Of a stretch of DNA of 21,040 nt, positions 6,177-19,368 are shown piece by piece. Location: assembly GCA_016938515.1 (NCBI GenBank), contig JAFGUM010000054.1, positions 1 to 21,040 of the forward strand. Direction: 5' to 3'. A program made the translations under genes and the position numbers. The notes beneath the pieces were generated by a model. That model saw only the letters and a list, made by a program, of their open reading frames with translations, did no database searches and had not been told where the DNA came from. This DNA comes from Spirochaetales bacterium. Its GTDB lineage: Bacteria > Spirochaetota > Spirochaetia > Treponematales > UBA12059. Numbering within the stretch: the first letter of the stretch is position 1; each line of letters begins with the position of its first letter.

Positions 6177-6710
6177 ATGGCTCTGCGAGCAAAGAAGACA
6201 CAGCCTGCAAAGGTCGAGGCCATCGAGGCCGTCGGCGCCAAGATTGCCGCTTCGAGCGACTTTATCTTTACCGACTATCGTGGATTGACCGTACAGCAGA
6301 TTACCGCCCTCAGGGGGCAGCTCCGCGAAAAAAACGCCGAGTATCATATCGTAAAGAACAACTTCGCGCGCATAGCGTTCGAGCGGAGCGAGTTGCCTGA
6401 CGTCAGCAGCATGCTCGTCGGGCCTACCGCCGTGGCGTTTGCGACCGTCGATTCCAACGAAGTTGCCAAGATCATCCTTGATTTTGGCAAGGAAGCCTCG
6501 GTGCAGCTCAAGGGCGGCATCGTGGACAAGGCATTCTACGGCAAGGAGCAGGTGGAAGCGTTCTCGCGGCTGCCTGGCAAGAGCCAGCTTCTGTCGATGC
6601 TGATGAGCGCTATGAACGCGCCGCTGCAGAACTTCGTGTACGCGCTCAACGGCGTTCCCACGAAGCTCGTCAGGACTCTGCAAGCCGTTGCCGACCAGAA
6701 GGCCGGCTGA
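6177..6710 (+). CDS. rplJ: 50S ribosomal protein L10
   Basis: L10 is a 177-residue protein forming the base of the L7/L12 stalk: the N-terminal globular domain binds 23S rRNA and L11, and the C-terminal helix carries L12 dimers. Visible family features are the DYRGLTVQQITALRGQLRE segment (33-51), VKNNFARIA (59-67) and the C-terminal amphipathic helix after about residue 135. Its ATG lies 3 bp after the rplA stop. The usual L10 leader between rplA and rplJ therefore cannot exist here, and control must act elsewhere or through coupling. Confidence 0.98.
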   Translation: MALRAKKTQPAKVEAIEAVGAKIAASSDFIFTDYRGLTVQQITALRGQLREKNAEYHIVKNNFARIAFERSELPDVSSMLVGPTAVAFATVDSNEVAKIILDFGKEASVQLKGGIVDKAFYGKEQVEAFSRLPGKSQLLSMLMSAMNAPLQNFVYALNGVPTKLVRTLQAVADQKAG

Positions 6711-6812
6711 CAAGGTAATCATGGCGTTCAGGCTTCGGTTGCTGCCGTACCTGTCCGCCCAACGCTTTTCCCTAGGAAGAGCAATCGTTTATAGCCATAA
6801 GGAGAAGATAAT

Positions 6813-7199
<387 letters not shown>

Positions 7200-7235
7200 G
7201 GATTTTGAAGAAAGCGTCGAATCAACGCTGCTCCC

Positions 7236-7293
7236 GCCGCGGCTGCGTGCCGCGGTTTGAGGTACCGGGCGCCACGAGCGTCCGGTACCTTTT
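7236..7293 (+). terminator. Attenuator/partial terminator between rplL and rpoB
   Basis: Two hairpins sit side by side: CCGCGG with CCGCGG (7237-7242 with 7250-7255) followed by TTT, then a 13-bp stem with one G-U pair (7260-7272 with 7278-7290, loop CACGA) running into TTTT (7290-7293). The second is a plausible Rho-independent terminator. In many bacteria an attenuator in this gap keeps polymerase subunit synthesis below ribosomal protein synthesis. Confidence 0.75.
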
Positions 7294-7415
7294 CGCGCCT
7301 TGCCGAAGGTGTCGATAGTTCAGGAATCGGTTGCGATGGCGCCCTACGGCGGGCGGATCGTGTATCGCGGCTCAAGTAAAAAAAGTATTCACCGGAACCA
7401 CGAGAGGGGGTAACG

Positions 7416-10400
7416 ATGGCCTATACCGAACAGAAGATATCCCGTACCTATATCGGCAAGGATTACAAGGAAGCTATTTCGCTTCCCGATCTTATAGATA
7501 TCCAGCTGTCCAGTTACGAGCGTTTCCTGCAGAGATACAAGGTGCTAGAAGGCGCCTTGCCGGATGAGCAGGGACTCGAAGAGGTGTTCAGGGCCACCTT
7601 TCCTATAGAAAGCCCCAATGGGGATATGCTCCTCGAATACGAGCACTATACGCTCGACGAGGACGCGATGAAGTACACCGAGTACGAGTGCAAGCAGAAG
7701 GGGCTTACCTACGCGGTACCCCTCAAGGCGCGCATAAACCTCGTATTCCAGAAGACGGGTGAAATTCGCCAGAAGGACATCTACCTCGGCGATGTGCCGC
7801 TGATGACCGATCGAGGCACCTTTATAATAAACGGCGCCGAGCGTGTCGTCGTTTCGCAGATCCACCGGTCTCCTGGTGTTATTTTCTGTCATGACAAAGG
7901 AATATATAGCGCACGCATTATACCGTACCGAGGCTCCTGGCTCGAATTCGAGATCGACCAGAAAAAAGAGCTGATCTACGCCAAAATAGACCGCAAGAAG
8001 CGCATCCTGGGTACGATGTTCCTCCGCGCCATAGGCCTGGAGACCCGGGAAGACATAATTGCAGCGTTTTACAAGACTCGGACGCTGTCCATATCGGAAG
8101 CCCGAGAGGACCGCGACGGCGCCGTCAACAGGGTGCTGGCCCGATCCATCTACGTTGAGCAGGATGGCGAACGAAAGAAGCTGTACCGCGCCGGCGAGAA
8201 AATACACCTCCACGACGTAGACGACCTCGTGGCCCAGGGCGTGTCCACGCTCGAAGTGGTAGACTTTGACAGCGACGAGGGGCTCCACTGGAACATGATC
8301 CTCAACTGCATCGAGCGCGAAGACATCAAGCTCGTCAAGGAAGACCCGAGCCAGGATGAGCCTACGAAGGCAGATGCTCTGGCCGCCGTGTATTCTACGC
8401 TGATGCCGGGCGAGCCTATAACCGTGGAGAATGCCGAGCGCGACCTGCACTCGCTGTTCTTTACGAGCAGGCGCTACGATCTGGGCAAGGTGGGACGCTA
8501 CAAGCTCAACAAGAAATTTGATTACCTAGTGCCGGTAAAGGACTTTACGCTGACGCGCGAAGACATAATCGCGACGATGAAGTACCTGATGACCGTCTAC
8601 TACGGCGAAAACAACCTGGACGATATAGACCACCTCGGCAACCGCCGCGTGCGGTCGGTGGGCGAGCTGCTCGCCAACGTCATGAAGAGCGCCTTCAGCC
8701 GCATGGAGCGTATAGCCAAAGAGCGGATGTCGCTCAAGGAAACCGACACCATACGGCCGCAGGATCTCATTTCCATAAAGCCCATCGTCGCCGCCATCAA
8801 AGAATTTTTTGGTTCCAGTCAGTTGTCGCAGTTCATGGACCAGGTCAACCCGCTCGCGGAGCTTACGCACAAGCGTCGCCTCAACGCGCTCGGCCCCGGT
8901 GGTCTTTCACGCGATCGCGCGGGCTTTGAGGTGCGCGACGTTCACTATACCCACTACGGTCGCATGTGCCCCATCGAGACGCCGGAAGGCCCGAATATCG
9001 GCCTCATCGTGTCGCTGGCGACGTATACCACGGTCAATGAATACGGCTTCCTGGAAACGCCGTACCGCAAGGTTCGCGATGGCAAGGTTACCGACGAAAT
9101 AGAGTTCCTGTCCGCCATGGACGAAGACAAGTACTACGTCGCCCAGGCGAGCGCCAAGATAGACAATGACGGCAACTTCCTGGAAACCCAGGTTTCCTGT
9201 CGCCATCAGGGTGACTATACGACGAGGACCTCCGCCGAGCTGCAGTACATGGACGTATCGCCCAAGCAGATCATCTCGGTATCGGCGGCCCTCATTCCGT
9301 TCCTGGAGCACGACGACGCCAACCGCGCGTTGATGGGTTCGAACATGCAGCGCCAGGCCGTTCCGCTACTCTTTACGGACCCGCCGCGCGTGGGCACCGG
9401 TATGGAAAACAAGTGCGCGTACGACTCTGGCGTGCTCATCAAGGCCAAGCGCGCCGGCGTCGTATCGTGGGTAGACGCTCTGCGCGTGGTCATAACGCCG
9501 GACGACGACGCTGCCGCCAGGGACGAATACCTGCTCATCAAGTACCAGCGGACCAATCAGGACACCTGCTACAACCAGCGGCCCATCGTCAAGTATGGCG
9601 AGAAGATACTCAAGGGTCAGGTGATTGCCGACGGTCCGGCCACCAAGGACGGCGAACTCGCGCTCGGACGCAATATCCTGGCGGGGTTTGTGCCCTGGAA
9701 CGGCTACAACTACGAAGACGCCATTCTCATCTCGGAGCGCGTCGTCAAGGAAGACCTGTTCACGTCGGTGCATATCAAGGAATTTCAGACCGAGGTGCGG
9801 GAGACCAAGCTTGGTCCGGAGCGGATTACGCGGGACATTCCCAACACCAGCGAGAAGAGCCTCGACAACCTGGACGCCGAGGGCATTATACGCACCGGCG
9901 CCAAGGTAAAGGCGGGCGACATCCTCGTCGGCAAGGTAACGCCCAAGAGCGAAACCGAGACGACCCCCGAGTTCAAGCTGCTCAACTCGATATTCGGCGA
10001 AAAAGCCAAGGACGTGCGCGACACCTCGCTTCGCGTGCCACACGGCATCGAGGGTACGATCATAGACGTGCAGCGCCTCAAGCGCTCGGCCAACGATGAC
10101 CTGTCTCCGGGCGTCGAGGAAGTCGTCAAGGTGCTCATCGCGGCCAAGCGCAAGCTCAAGGAAGGCGACAAGATGGCCGGTCGGCACGGCAACAAGGGCA
10201 TCGTGGCCCGCGTTCTGCCCGTGGAGGACATGCCCTACCTGGACGATGGTACCCCCCTTGATATCTGCCTGAATCCGCTCGGCGTGCCAAGCCGGATGAA
10301 CATCGGCCAGATCATGGAAACCGAACTCGGCTGGGCCGCTTCGACGCTGAACGACTGGTTCAGCTCGCCGGTATTCCAGTCGCCGGATCAGGAGCAGATA

Positions 10401-10910
10401 GAAGCCAAGCTCGAAGAAGCCGGCTTGCCCGCTTCGTGCAAGACGCCGGTACGCGATGGTCGCACGGGCGAGCATTTCCAGAATCCGGTAACGGTTGGCA
10501 TAATCTACTTCATGAAGCTGCACCACCTGGTAGACGACAAGATGCACGCGCGTTCCACGGGGCCGTACTCGCTCGTTACCCAGCAGCCGCTCGGCGGCAA
10601 GGCCCAGTTCGGTGGCCAGCGCCTCGGCGAGATGGAAGTGTGGGCGCTCGAGGCCTACGGCGCGGCGAACACGCTGCAGGAACTGCTGACGATCAAGTCT
10701 GACGACATGACCGGCCGCGCCAAGGTGTACGAGGCCATCGTAAAGGGTGAACCCCACACCGCCGCTGGTATTCCTGAAGCCTTTAACGTGATGGTGCAGG
10801 AGCTCAGGGGCCTCGGCCTCGACATGCGTATCTTTGACGCCAAGGGCAAGCAGATTCCGCTTACCGAGCGCGACGAAGACCTGATCAACAAGCAAGGCAC
10901 GAACTTCTGA
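7416..10910 (+). CDS. rpoB: DNA-directed RNA polymerase subunit beta
   Basis: This is the 1164-residue beta subunit, forming half of the RNA polymerase active-site cleft and the rifampicin pocket. It is shorter than E. coli RpoB (1342) because enterobacterial insertions are absent. The Rif region [20 protein letters not shown] starts near residue 468. H485 equals E. coli H526, and N490 stands where E. coli has S531. The active-site segment [12 protein letters not shown] carries K919 and K927, equivalent to E. coli K1065 and K1073. The C-terminus ends with the conserved region that joins beta'. GAGGGGG precedes the ATG. The gene is followed by a palindromic repeat rather than directly by rpoC. 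Confidence 0.99.
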   Translation: MAYTEQKISRTYIGKDYKEAISLPDLIDIQLSSYERFLQRYKVLEGALPDEQGLEEVFRATFPIESPNGDMLLEYEHYTLDEDAMKYTEYECKQKGLTYAVPLKARINLVFQKTGEIRQKDIYLGDVPLMTDRGTFIINGAERVVVSQIHRSPGVIFCHDKGIYSARIIPYRGSWLEFEIDQKKELIYAKIDRKKRILGTMFLRAIGLETREDIIAAFYKTRTLSISEAREDRDGAVNRVLARSIYVEQDGERKKLYRAGEKIHLHDVDDLVAQGVSTLEVVDFDSDEGLHWNMILNCIEREDIKLVKEDPSQDEPTKADALAAVYSTLMPGEPITVENAERDLHSLFFTSRRYDLGKVGRYKLNKKFDYLVPVKDFTLTREDIIATMKYLMTVYYGENNLDDIDHLGNRRVRSVGELLANVMKSAFSRMERIAKERMSLKETDTIRPQDLISIKPIVAAIKEFFGSSQLSQFMDQVNPLAELTHKRRLNALGPGGLSRDRAGFEVRDVHYTHYGRMCPIETPEGPNIGLIVSLATYTTVNEYGFLETPYRKVRDGKVTDEIEFLSAMDEDKYYVAQASAKIDNDGNFLETQVSCRHQGDYTTRTSAELQYMDVSPKQIISVSAALIPFLEHDDANRALMGSNMQRQAVPLLFTDPPRVGTGMENKCAYDSGVLIKAKRAGVVSWVDALRVVITPDDDAAARDEYLLIKYQRTNQDTCYNQRPIVKYGEKILKGQVIADGPATKDGELALGRNILAGFVPWNGYNYEDAILISERVVKEDLFTSVHIKEFQTEVRETKLGPERITRDIPNTSEKSLDNLDAEGIIRTGAKVKAGDILVGKVTPKSETETTPEFKLLNSIFGEKAKDVRDTSLRVPHGIEGTIIDVQRLKRSANDDLSPGVEEVVKVLIAAKRKLKEGDKMAGRHGNKGIVARVLPVEDMPYLDDGTPLDICLNPLGVPSRMNIGQIMETELGWAASTLNDWFSSPVFQSPDQEQIEAKLEEAGLPASCKTPVRDGRTGEHFQNPVTVGIIYFMKLHHLVDDKMHARSTGPYSLVTQQPLGGKAQFGGQRLGEMEVWALEAYGAANTLQELLTIKSDDMTGRAKVYEAIVKGEPHTAAGIPEAFNVMVQELRGLGLDMRIFDAKGKQIPLTERDEDLINKQGTNF

Positions 10911-10920
10911 CGAATATCTG

Positions 10921-11036
10921 CCACGGAGGCACGGAGGCACGGAGAAGAAATGGATAAGGACGAATCAAAGACAATAAGGAATGAAATTATTCTTTTACAT
11001 CTTTTATTCTCCCTCCGTGACTCCGTGGCTCCGTGG
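10921..11036 (+). repeat. Palindromic intergenic repeat (MITE/REP-like) inside the rpoB-rpoC operon
   Basis: The left arm 10921-10944 is three 8-bp units (CCACGGAG, GCACGGAG, GCACGGAG). The right arm 11013-11036 is its inverted copy, with 22 of 24 positions complementary. The AT-rich 68-nt centre has its own apical pairing around GAAATT (AAGGAAT with ATTCTTT, one G-U). The right arm runs into TTTTCTTCTT. No open frame or transposase is present. From memory, repeats of CCACGGAG/GCACGGAG units are scattered between genes in many environmental bacterial genomes; I infer a non-autonomous mobile or REP-like element that inserted into this operon. Confidence 0.8.
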
Positions 11037-11055
11037 TTTTCTTCTTCGAAAATAG

Positions 11056-11068
11056 CCCTTTTTAAGGG
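11056..11068 (+). promoter_or_regulatory. Hairpin over the rpoC ribosome binding site
   Basis: CCCTT (11056-11060) and AAGGG (11064-11068) can pair across a TTT loop. The right strand is part of the AAGGGGGAG Shine-Dalgarno (11064-11072) of rpoC. The stem is short and could modestly mask the site, or it may be chance. Confidence 0.4.
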
Positions 11069-11077
11069 GGAGACTGC

Positions 11078-15451
<4,374 letters not shown>

Positions 15452-15481
15452 TTGACACGATGGCTCTGATAATTCTATTGT
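15452..15481 (+). promoter_or_regulatory. Candidate promoter for rpsL-rpsG
   Basis: TTGACA (15452-15457), starting right after the rpoC stop, and TATTGT (15476-15481) are 18 bp apart. Transcription would start near 15488. A hairpin GCGAGT/ACTCGC (15491-15496 with 15504-15509) follows at the presumed 5' end of the transcript, with CTTT behind it. This would allow rpsL-rpsG expression independent of rpoBC. Confidence 0.6.
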
Positions 15482-15579
15482 CTACGCTCAGCGAGTACTG
15501 GGAACTCGCCTTTACAGTGTAATTCGTGTACCAATGAAATATGCCGGACGATGCTGAAGCCCGGCTACAACAGGAGACC

Positions 15580-15588
15580 ATGGTTTAA
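15580..15588 (+). other. Two-codon mini-ORF (ATG GTT TAA) overlapping the rpsL start
   Basis: ATG at 15580 is followed by GTT and TAA, and the last A of TAA is the first base of the rpsL ATG (15588). The AGGAG at 15572-15576 is 3 nt from the mini-ORF start and 11 nt from the rpsL start, so neither is at the ideal distance. It could tune initiation by termination-reinitiation, or be chance. Confidence 0.35.
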
Positions 15589-15962
15589 TGCCAACGATCA
15601 ACCAGCTGATCCGGATGGGCCGAAAACAGTCCGTCTGGAAGACCAAGAGCCCGGCTCTCAATGAGTGCCCGCAAAAGCGCGGAGTTTGCACACGCGTTAT
15701 GACCGTCACTCCCAAGAAGCCCAACTCGGCACTCCGGAAGGTAGCCCGTGTGCGCCTGTCCCATGGTATCGAGGTAACGGCGTATATACCGGGAGTAGGA
15801 CACAACCTGCAGGAACACTCTGTCGTGTTGCTGCGCGGAGGGCGCGTCAAAGACCTTCCAGGTGTGCGCTACCACATCATACGCGGCGCCAAGGATACAC
15901 TCGGCGTAGCGGATCGCAAACAGTCGCGCTCCAAATACGGCGCCAAACGGCCTAAGGCGTAA
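15588..15962 (+). CDS. rpsL: 30S ribosomal protein S12
   Basis: S12 is a 124-residue protein at the decoding centre that monitors codon-anticodon pairing. The sequence is canonical: [12 protein letters not shown] at the start, [11 protein letters not shown], the [11 protein letters not shown] loop with K43 and K44, and [12 protein letters not shown] with K88 and D89. K43 and K88 are the residues whose mutation gives streptomycin resistance, and both are unchanged. D89 is the usual site of methylthiolation by RimO. The C-terminus [12 protein letters not shown] is standard. The rpsG ribosome binding site overlaps its stop codon. Confidence 0.98.
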   Translation: MPTINQLIRMGRKQSVWKTKSPALNECPQKRGVCTRVMTVTPKKPNSALRKVARVRLSHGIEVTAYIPGVGHNLQEHSVVLLRGGRVKDLPGVRYHIIRGAKDTLGVADRKQSRSKYGAKRPKA

Positions 15963-15973
15963 GGAGGCGCATC

Positions 15974-16444
15974 ATGGGACGCAAGAAAAAGTCCGAGGAT
16001 CGCGGCCACCAGCCCGATGCCCGCTACAACAGCCTTACAATAACCAAGTTCATCTGCAGGATGATGTGGGAAGGCAAGAAGTCCACTGTTACCACCATCA
16101 TGTACGACGCGCTTTCTCAGCTCCAGGAGAAATCCGGAGCGCCGGCGCTGGAAGCGTTCATGAAGGCTATGGACAACGTAAAGCCCGTCGTGGAGGTGAA
16201 GTCCCGACGCGTCGGTGGTGCCACCTATCAGGTCCCCATCGAGATTCGCGATACCCGTCGCGAAGCTCTGGCCATGCGCTGGATAATTGCCGCGGCGCGG
16301 AAGCGTTCCGGCAGGTCCATGGCGGACCGGCTGGCCGCGGAGTTTACCGATGCTTTCAACAGCACCGGCACCGCTGTCAAGAAGCGTGAAGACACGCATC
16401 GCATGGCGGAAGCCAACAAGGCGTTTGCGCACTACCGCTGGTAA
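15974..16444 (+). CDS. rpsG: 30S ribosomal protein S7
   Basis: S7 is a 156-residue primary 16S rRNA-binding protein that organises the 30S head and lines the E site. The family features are [20 protein letters not shown] near the start, [20 protein letters not shown] (about 69-88), the [10 protein letters not shown] helix and the C-terminal [21 protein letters not shown] stretch in two parts. AAGGAGG overlaps the rpsL stop, so the two genes are coupled. In the classical str operon fusA would follow; here the next gene is tuf. Confidence 0.98.
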   Translation: MGRKKKSEDRGHQPDARYNSLTITKFICRMMWEGKKSTVTTIMYDALSQLQEKSGAPALEAFMKAMDNVKPVVEVKSRRVGGATYQVPIEIRDTRREALAMRWIIAAARKRSGRSMADRLAAEFTDAFNSTGTAVKKREDTHRMAEANKAFAHYRW

Positions 16445-16480
16445 GGCGGTTGTCTCGGGGGCTAACGGTCCGTCAGGCTC

Positions 16481-16510
16481 TTGAATAGGCGCTGGCGGTC
16501 GGTCTATACT
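16481..16510 (+). promoter_or_regulatory. Candidate promoter for tuf
   Basis: TTGAAT (16481-16486) and TATACT (16505-16510) are separated by 18 bp. Transcription would begin near 16517, so the RNA would open directly with the hairpin at 16516-16536. Confidence 0.6.
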
Positions 16511-16515
16511 GTCGG

Positions 16516-16546
16516 GACCTGCGCGCGGCGCCGGTCTCCCTTTTTT
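16516..16546 (+). terminator. Terminator-like hairpin between rpsG and tuf
   Basis: GACC (16516-16519) pairs with GGTC (16533-16536), and GCGC (16521-16524) with GCGC (16528-16531) across one mismatch. Four bases later there is a run of six T (16541-16546). It may end the rpsL-rpsG transcript; a transcript starting at the tuf promoter would carry only part of it intact. Confidence 0.5.
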
Positions 16547-16572
16547 CGTAATACCAGGCTAGGAGGATACCA

Positions 16573-17763
16573 ATGGCGAAGGAAAAGTTCGAGCGTACCA
16601 AACCACACATGAATGTAGGTACGATCGGCCACATCGACCACGGCAAGACGACGTTGAGCGCCGCCATCACGCAGTACTGTGGCAAGAAGTTTGGCGACAA
16701 GGTCATGAAGTACGATGATATCGATAACGCACCGGAAGAGAAGGCGCGCGGTATCACCATCAATACCCGGCATCTCGAGTATCAGTCGACCAAGCGCCAC
16801 TACGCGCACATCGACTGCCCGGGCCACGCCGACTATATCAAGAACATGATTACCGGAGCCGCCCAGATGGACGGCGCCATTCTGGTGGTTTCGGCTCCCG
16901 ACTCCGTCATGCCCCAGACTCGTGAGCACGTGCTGCTCGCCCGCCAGGTAGGCGTGCCCGCCATCATCGTTTTCCTCAACAAGATCGATTTGCTCGACGA
17001 CCCTGAGCTCGTCGAACTCGTAGAGCAGGAAGTTCGCGATCTTCTCAACTTCCAGAAGTTCCCCGGCGACGAGATCCCGATAATCAAGGGATCCGCGTTC
17101 CAGGCTATGTCCGAGCCGGACAACGCCGAAGCGACCAAGTGTCTCGAGGATCTTCTTGACGCTATGGATTCCTACTTCAAGGATCCCGAGCGCTTGACTG
17201 ACAAGCCTTTCCTCATGCCGATTGAAGACGTGTTCTCGATTTCCGGCCGCGGTACCGTCGTAACCGGTCGTATCGATCGCGGTATCATCAAGGTGAACGA
17301 AGAAGTCGAGATCGTGGGCATCAAAGCCACCAAGAAGACCGTCGTAACCGGCGTTGAGATGTTCAACAAGCTGCTCGACGAAGGTCAGGCCGGTGACAAT
17401 ATCGGTGCCCTCCTCCGCGGTATCGACAAGAAGGAAGTAGAGCGTGGACAGGTTCTGGCCAAGCCGGGTACCATTACGCCGCACACCAAGTTCAAGGGCC
17501 AGATCTACTGTCTGTCCCAGTCCGAAGGTGGACGCCACAGCCCGTTCTTCAGCGGGTACAGGCCGCAGTTCTACTTCAGGACCACCGATATTACCGGTAC
17601 CGTTACCCTTCCCGAGGGCAAGGAAATGGTCATGCCCGGCGACAACACCGAAATAGCCGGCGAGCTCATCTACCCGATCGCCATGGAAAAGGGTCTCAAG
17701 TTCGCCATTCGCGAAGGTGGCCGCACCGTGGCTTCCGGACAGGTAATAGACATCATCGAGTAA
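16573..17763 (+). CDS. tuf: Elongation factor Tu
   Basis: EF-Tu is the 396-residue GTPase that delivers aminoacyl-tRNA to the ribosomal A site. The GTP-binding motifs are present: P-loop GHIDHGKT (19-26), switch I around RGITINTRH (59-67), DCPGH (81-85) with the catalytic H85, and NKID (136-139). The barrel domains II and III follow, including [13 protein letters not shown] and [19 protein letters not shown] in two parts. The NTRHLEYQS and YFRTTDITG variants are spirochaete-like. AGGAGG precedes the ATG. It has its own candidate promoter and a strong terminator, so it forms a single-gene unit next to rpsG, not linked to rpsJ. Confidence 0.99.
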   Translation: MAKEKFERTKPHMNVGTIGHIDHGKTTLSAAITQYCGKKFGDKVMKYDDIDNAPEEKARGITINTRHLEYQSTKRHYAHIDCPGHADYIKNMITGAAQMDGAILVVSAPDSVMPQTREHVLLARQVGVPAIIVFLNKIDLLDDPELVELVEQEVRDLLNFQKFPGDEIPIIKGSAFQAMSEPDNAEATKCLEDLLDAMDSYFKDPERLTDKPFLMPIEDVFSISGRGTVVTGRIDRGIIKVNEEVEIVGIKATKKTVVTGVEMFNKLLDEGQAGDNIGALLRGIDKKEVERGQVLAKPGTITPHTKFKGQIYCLSQSEGGRHSPFFSGYRPQFYFRTTDITGTVTLPEGKEMVMPGDNTEIAGELIYPIAMEKGLKFAIREGGRTVASGQVIDIIE

Positions 17764-17787
17764 ACGTACTGATCATTGCAGTACCGA

Positions 17788-17813
17788 GCCGCCCTGTACG
17801 GGGCGGCTTTTTT
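17788..17813 (+). terminator. Rho-independent terminator of tuf
   Basis: GCCGCCC (17788-17794) and GGGCGGC (17801-17807) form a perfect 7-bp GC stem with a 6-nt loop, followed by six T (17808-17813). It lies 24 bp after the tuf stop. Confidence 0.93.
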
Positions 17814-17911
17814 GTGCGCCAGGGCGATTATGGCGAGCGGTGAAGAGCAAAATGGCGGTGATTCAGTAGGGGTAGTGGCATGGTGAAAATTAACTAAAAT
17901 TTAAAAATATA

Positions 17912-17940
17912 TTGCTCGCGGTATAAAACGGGGATACAAT
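17912..17940 (+). promoter_or_regulatory. Promoter of the ugp operon with AT-rich upstream region
   Basis: TTGCTC (17912-17917) and TACAAT (17935-17940) are 17 bp apart. The stretch 17885-17911 is almost pure A/T with A- and T-tracts, resembling an UP element. The leader carries a perfect 6-bp hairpin (17954-17959 with 17966-17971). A weak -35 suggests activator control, perhaps by phosphate or carbon supply, but I see no recognisable Pho box. Confidence 0.65.
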
Positions 17941-17995
17941 ACTCGTTCCGGCTCGTAGCCCTGATGCTACGGCTACTGACGTACAGGAGGAGTAT

Positions 17996-19300
17996 ATGAA
18001 AAGACTCGTAGCGGTTCTGTTGGTGCTGATGGCCGTTGTTACCACGGCTTTCGCGGCCCCGGTGAACATCGATTTCTGGCATTCCATGACGGGGAAAAAC
18101 GCGGAATACGTGCAGATCATCTGCGATCGATTTAACGCGAGCCAGAAGAATTATACCGTAACCCCTGTCTTCAAGGGGTCGTATAGCGATTCAATGAATG
18201 CGGGAATAGCGGCTTTCCGAGCCAAGCAGCCCCCGGCCATCGTGCAGGTATACGAGGTTGGTACGGCTACGATGATGGCGGCACAAGGTGCCGTAAAGCC
18301 AGTATACCAGCTCATGAAGGAAGCTGGCCAGAAATTCGATCCAAAGATTTATATCCCGACAATAACCAGCTACTATTCCACCTCCAAGGGTGAAATGCTG
18401 TCGTTGCCCTTCAATAGCTCCACCTCGGTGATGTATTACAACAAAGATGCTTTCCGCAAGGCTGGCCTTGATCCCGAAAAACCTCCTGTAACCTGGCCTC
18501 AGTTCTTTGAGATGGCAAAGAAACTAAAAGCGTCTGGCATGGAGGGTGGGTTCTCGACTAACTGGATTTCCTGGATTCAGCTCGAAAATTTCGCTGCCTG
18601 GCACAATATCCCGTTTGGCACAAAGTCGAATGGCTTCGCGGGCCTGGATACAGAGCTCGTCTTCAATAGCCCACTCGTGGTCAAGCACTTCGAAACCATA
18701 TATGAGCTGAGCAAAGACAAAGTATTCATTTATGGTGGCCGCGAGAACAAAGCCAACCCACTGTTCTCCTCCGGGCAGGTGGGTATGCACTTTGAGTCAA
18801 TAGGCGGATACGCCAACTTCAAGAATACCTGCAAATTCGATTTCGGCGTTGCCCGCTTGCCGTACTACGAAGGCGCTGGCCTCCCCCAAAACTCTATAAT
18901 CGGCGGCGCCAGTCTGTGGGTTTTCAACGGAAGGCCTAAGCAGGAGTATAAAGGCGTAGCGGAGTTCTTCTCCTTCCTGTCTACCCCCGAGATACAGGCT
19001 CTCTGGCACCAGAATACCGGCTACCTGCCTATAACGATGGCAGCCTACGAGTTGACCAAGTCCCAGGGCTTCTATGATAAAAATCCGGGTCCCGAGGTCG
19101 CCATCAAGCAGCTGTTGAACAAGGCTCCTACCGCCAACTCAATGGGCATTCGATTTGGCAACTTCAACGTAATCCGCGAGATCGAGGATCAGACGTGGGA
19201 AGATATCCTGGCCGGCAAGATCTCGGTTAAGGATGGGCTGGACAGAATGGTACGCGAAGGAAATGTAAAGCTAAGAGAATTCGAACGTCTCTACAAATAA
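17996..19300 (+). CDS. ugpB: sn-Glycerol-3-phosphate ABC transporter, substrate-binding protein UgpB
   Basis: This is a 434-residue periplasmic binding protein of the extracellular solute-binding family 1. A signal peptide occupies residues 1-20 (KR, hydrophobic core, then AFA before APVN); no lipobox cysteine is seen. It matches E. coli UgpB along its whole length: FWHSM (27-31), AGIAAFR (69-75), QVYEVGTATMMA (84-95), PFNSST (138-143), WIQLENF (193-199), IIGGASLWV (301-309) and NTGYLPIT (340-347). UgpB captures glycerol-3-phosphate or its diesters and delivers them to UgpAE. AGGAGG precedes the ATG. The next two genes are the matching permeases. The functional name is well supported; exact substrate preference is inferred. 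Confidence 0.93.
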   Translation: MKRLVAVLLVLMAVVTTAFAAPVNIDFWHSMTGKNAEYVQIICDRFNASQKNYTVTPVFKGSYSDSMNAGIAAFRAKQPPAIVQVYEVGTATMMAAQGAVKPVYQLMKEAGQKFDPKIYIPTITSYYSTSKGEMLSLPFNSSTSVMYYNKDAFRKAGLDPEKPPVTWPQFFEMAKKLKASGMEGGFSTNWISWIQLENFAAWHNIPFGTKSNGFAGLDTELVFNSPLVVKHFETIYELSKDKVFIYGGRENKANPLFSSGQVGMHFESIGGYANFKNTCKFDFGVARLPYYEGAGLPQNSIIGGASLWVFNGRPKQEYKGVAEFFSFLSTPEIQALWHQNTGYLPITMAAYELTKSQGFYDKNPGPEVAIKQLLNKAPTANSMGIRFGNFNVIREIEDQTWEDILAGKISVKDGLDRMVREGNVKLREFERLYK

Positions 19301-19318
19301 GCATCGCTATGTAGTATG

Positions 19319-19344
19319 ATGGGGTCGGCGAGCGCTGACCCCAT
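19319..19344 (+). other. Stable stem-loop between ugpB and ugpA
   Basis: ATGGGGTC (19319-19326) pairs with GACCCCAT (19337-19344), and GGC (19327-19329) with GCT (19334-19336), giving an 11-bp stem with one G-U pair and a GAGC loop. No T-run follows. Such hairpins commonly protect the 3' end of binding-protein mRNA, so that UgpB is made in excess over the permeases. Confidence 0.7.
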
Positions 19345-19368
19345 ATCCCTTCATTTCCAGGATCCGCT

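Noticed and set aside
9366..10940. 524-codon open frame on the minus strand of rpoB
   Set aside because: It mirrors rpoB codons in a GC-rich gene, starts at the palindromic repeat and resembles no protein family. Similar antisense frames over rplA (5088-5993), the 5' half of rpoB (7545-8450), rpoC (12092-13198) and tuf (16504-17538) are rejected for the same reason.
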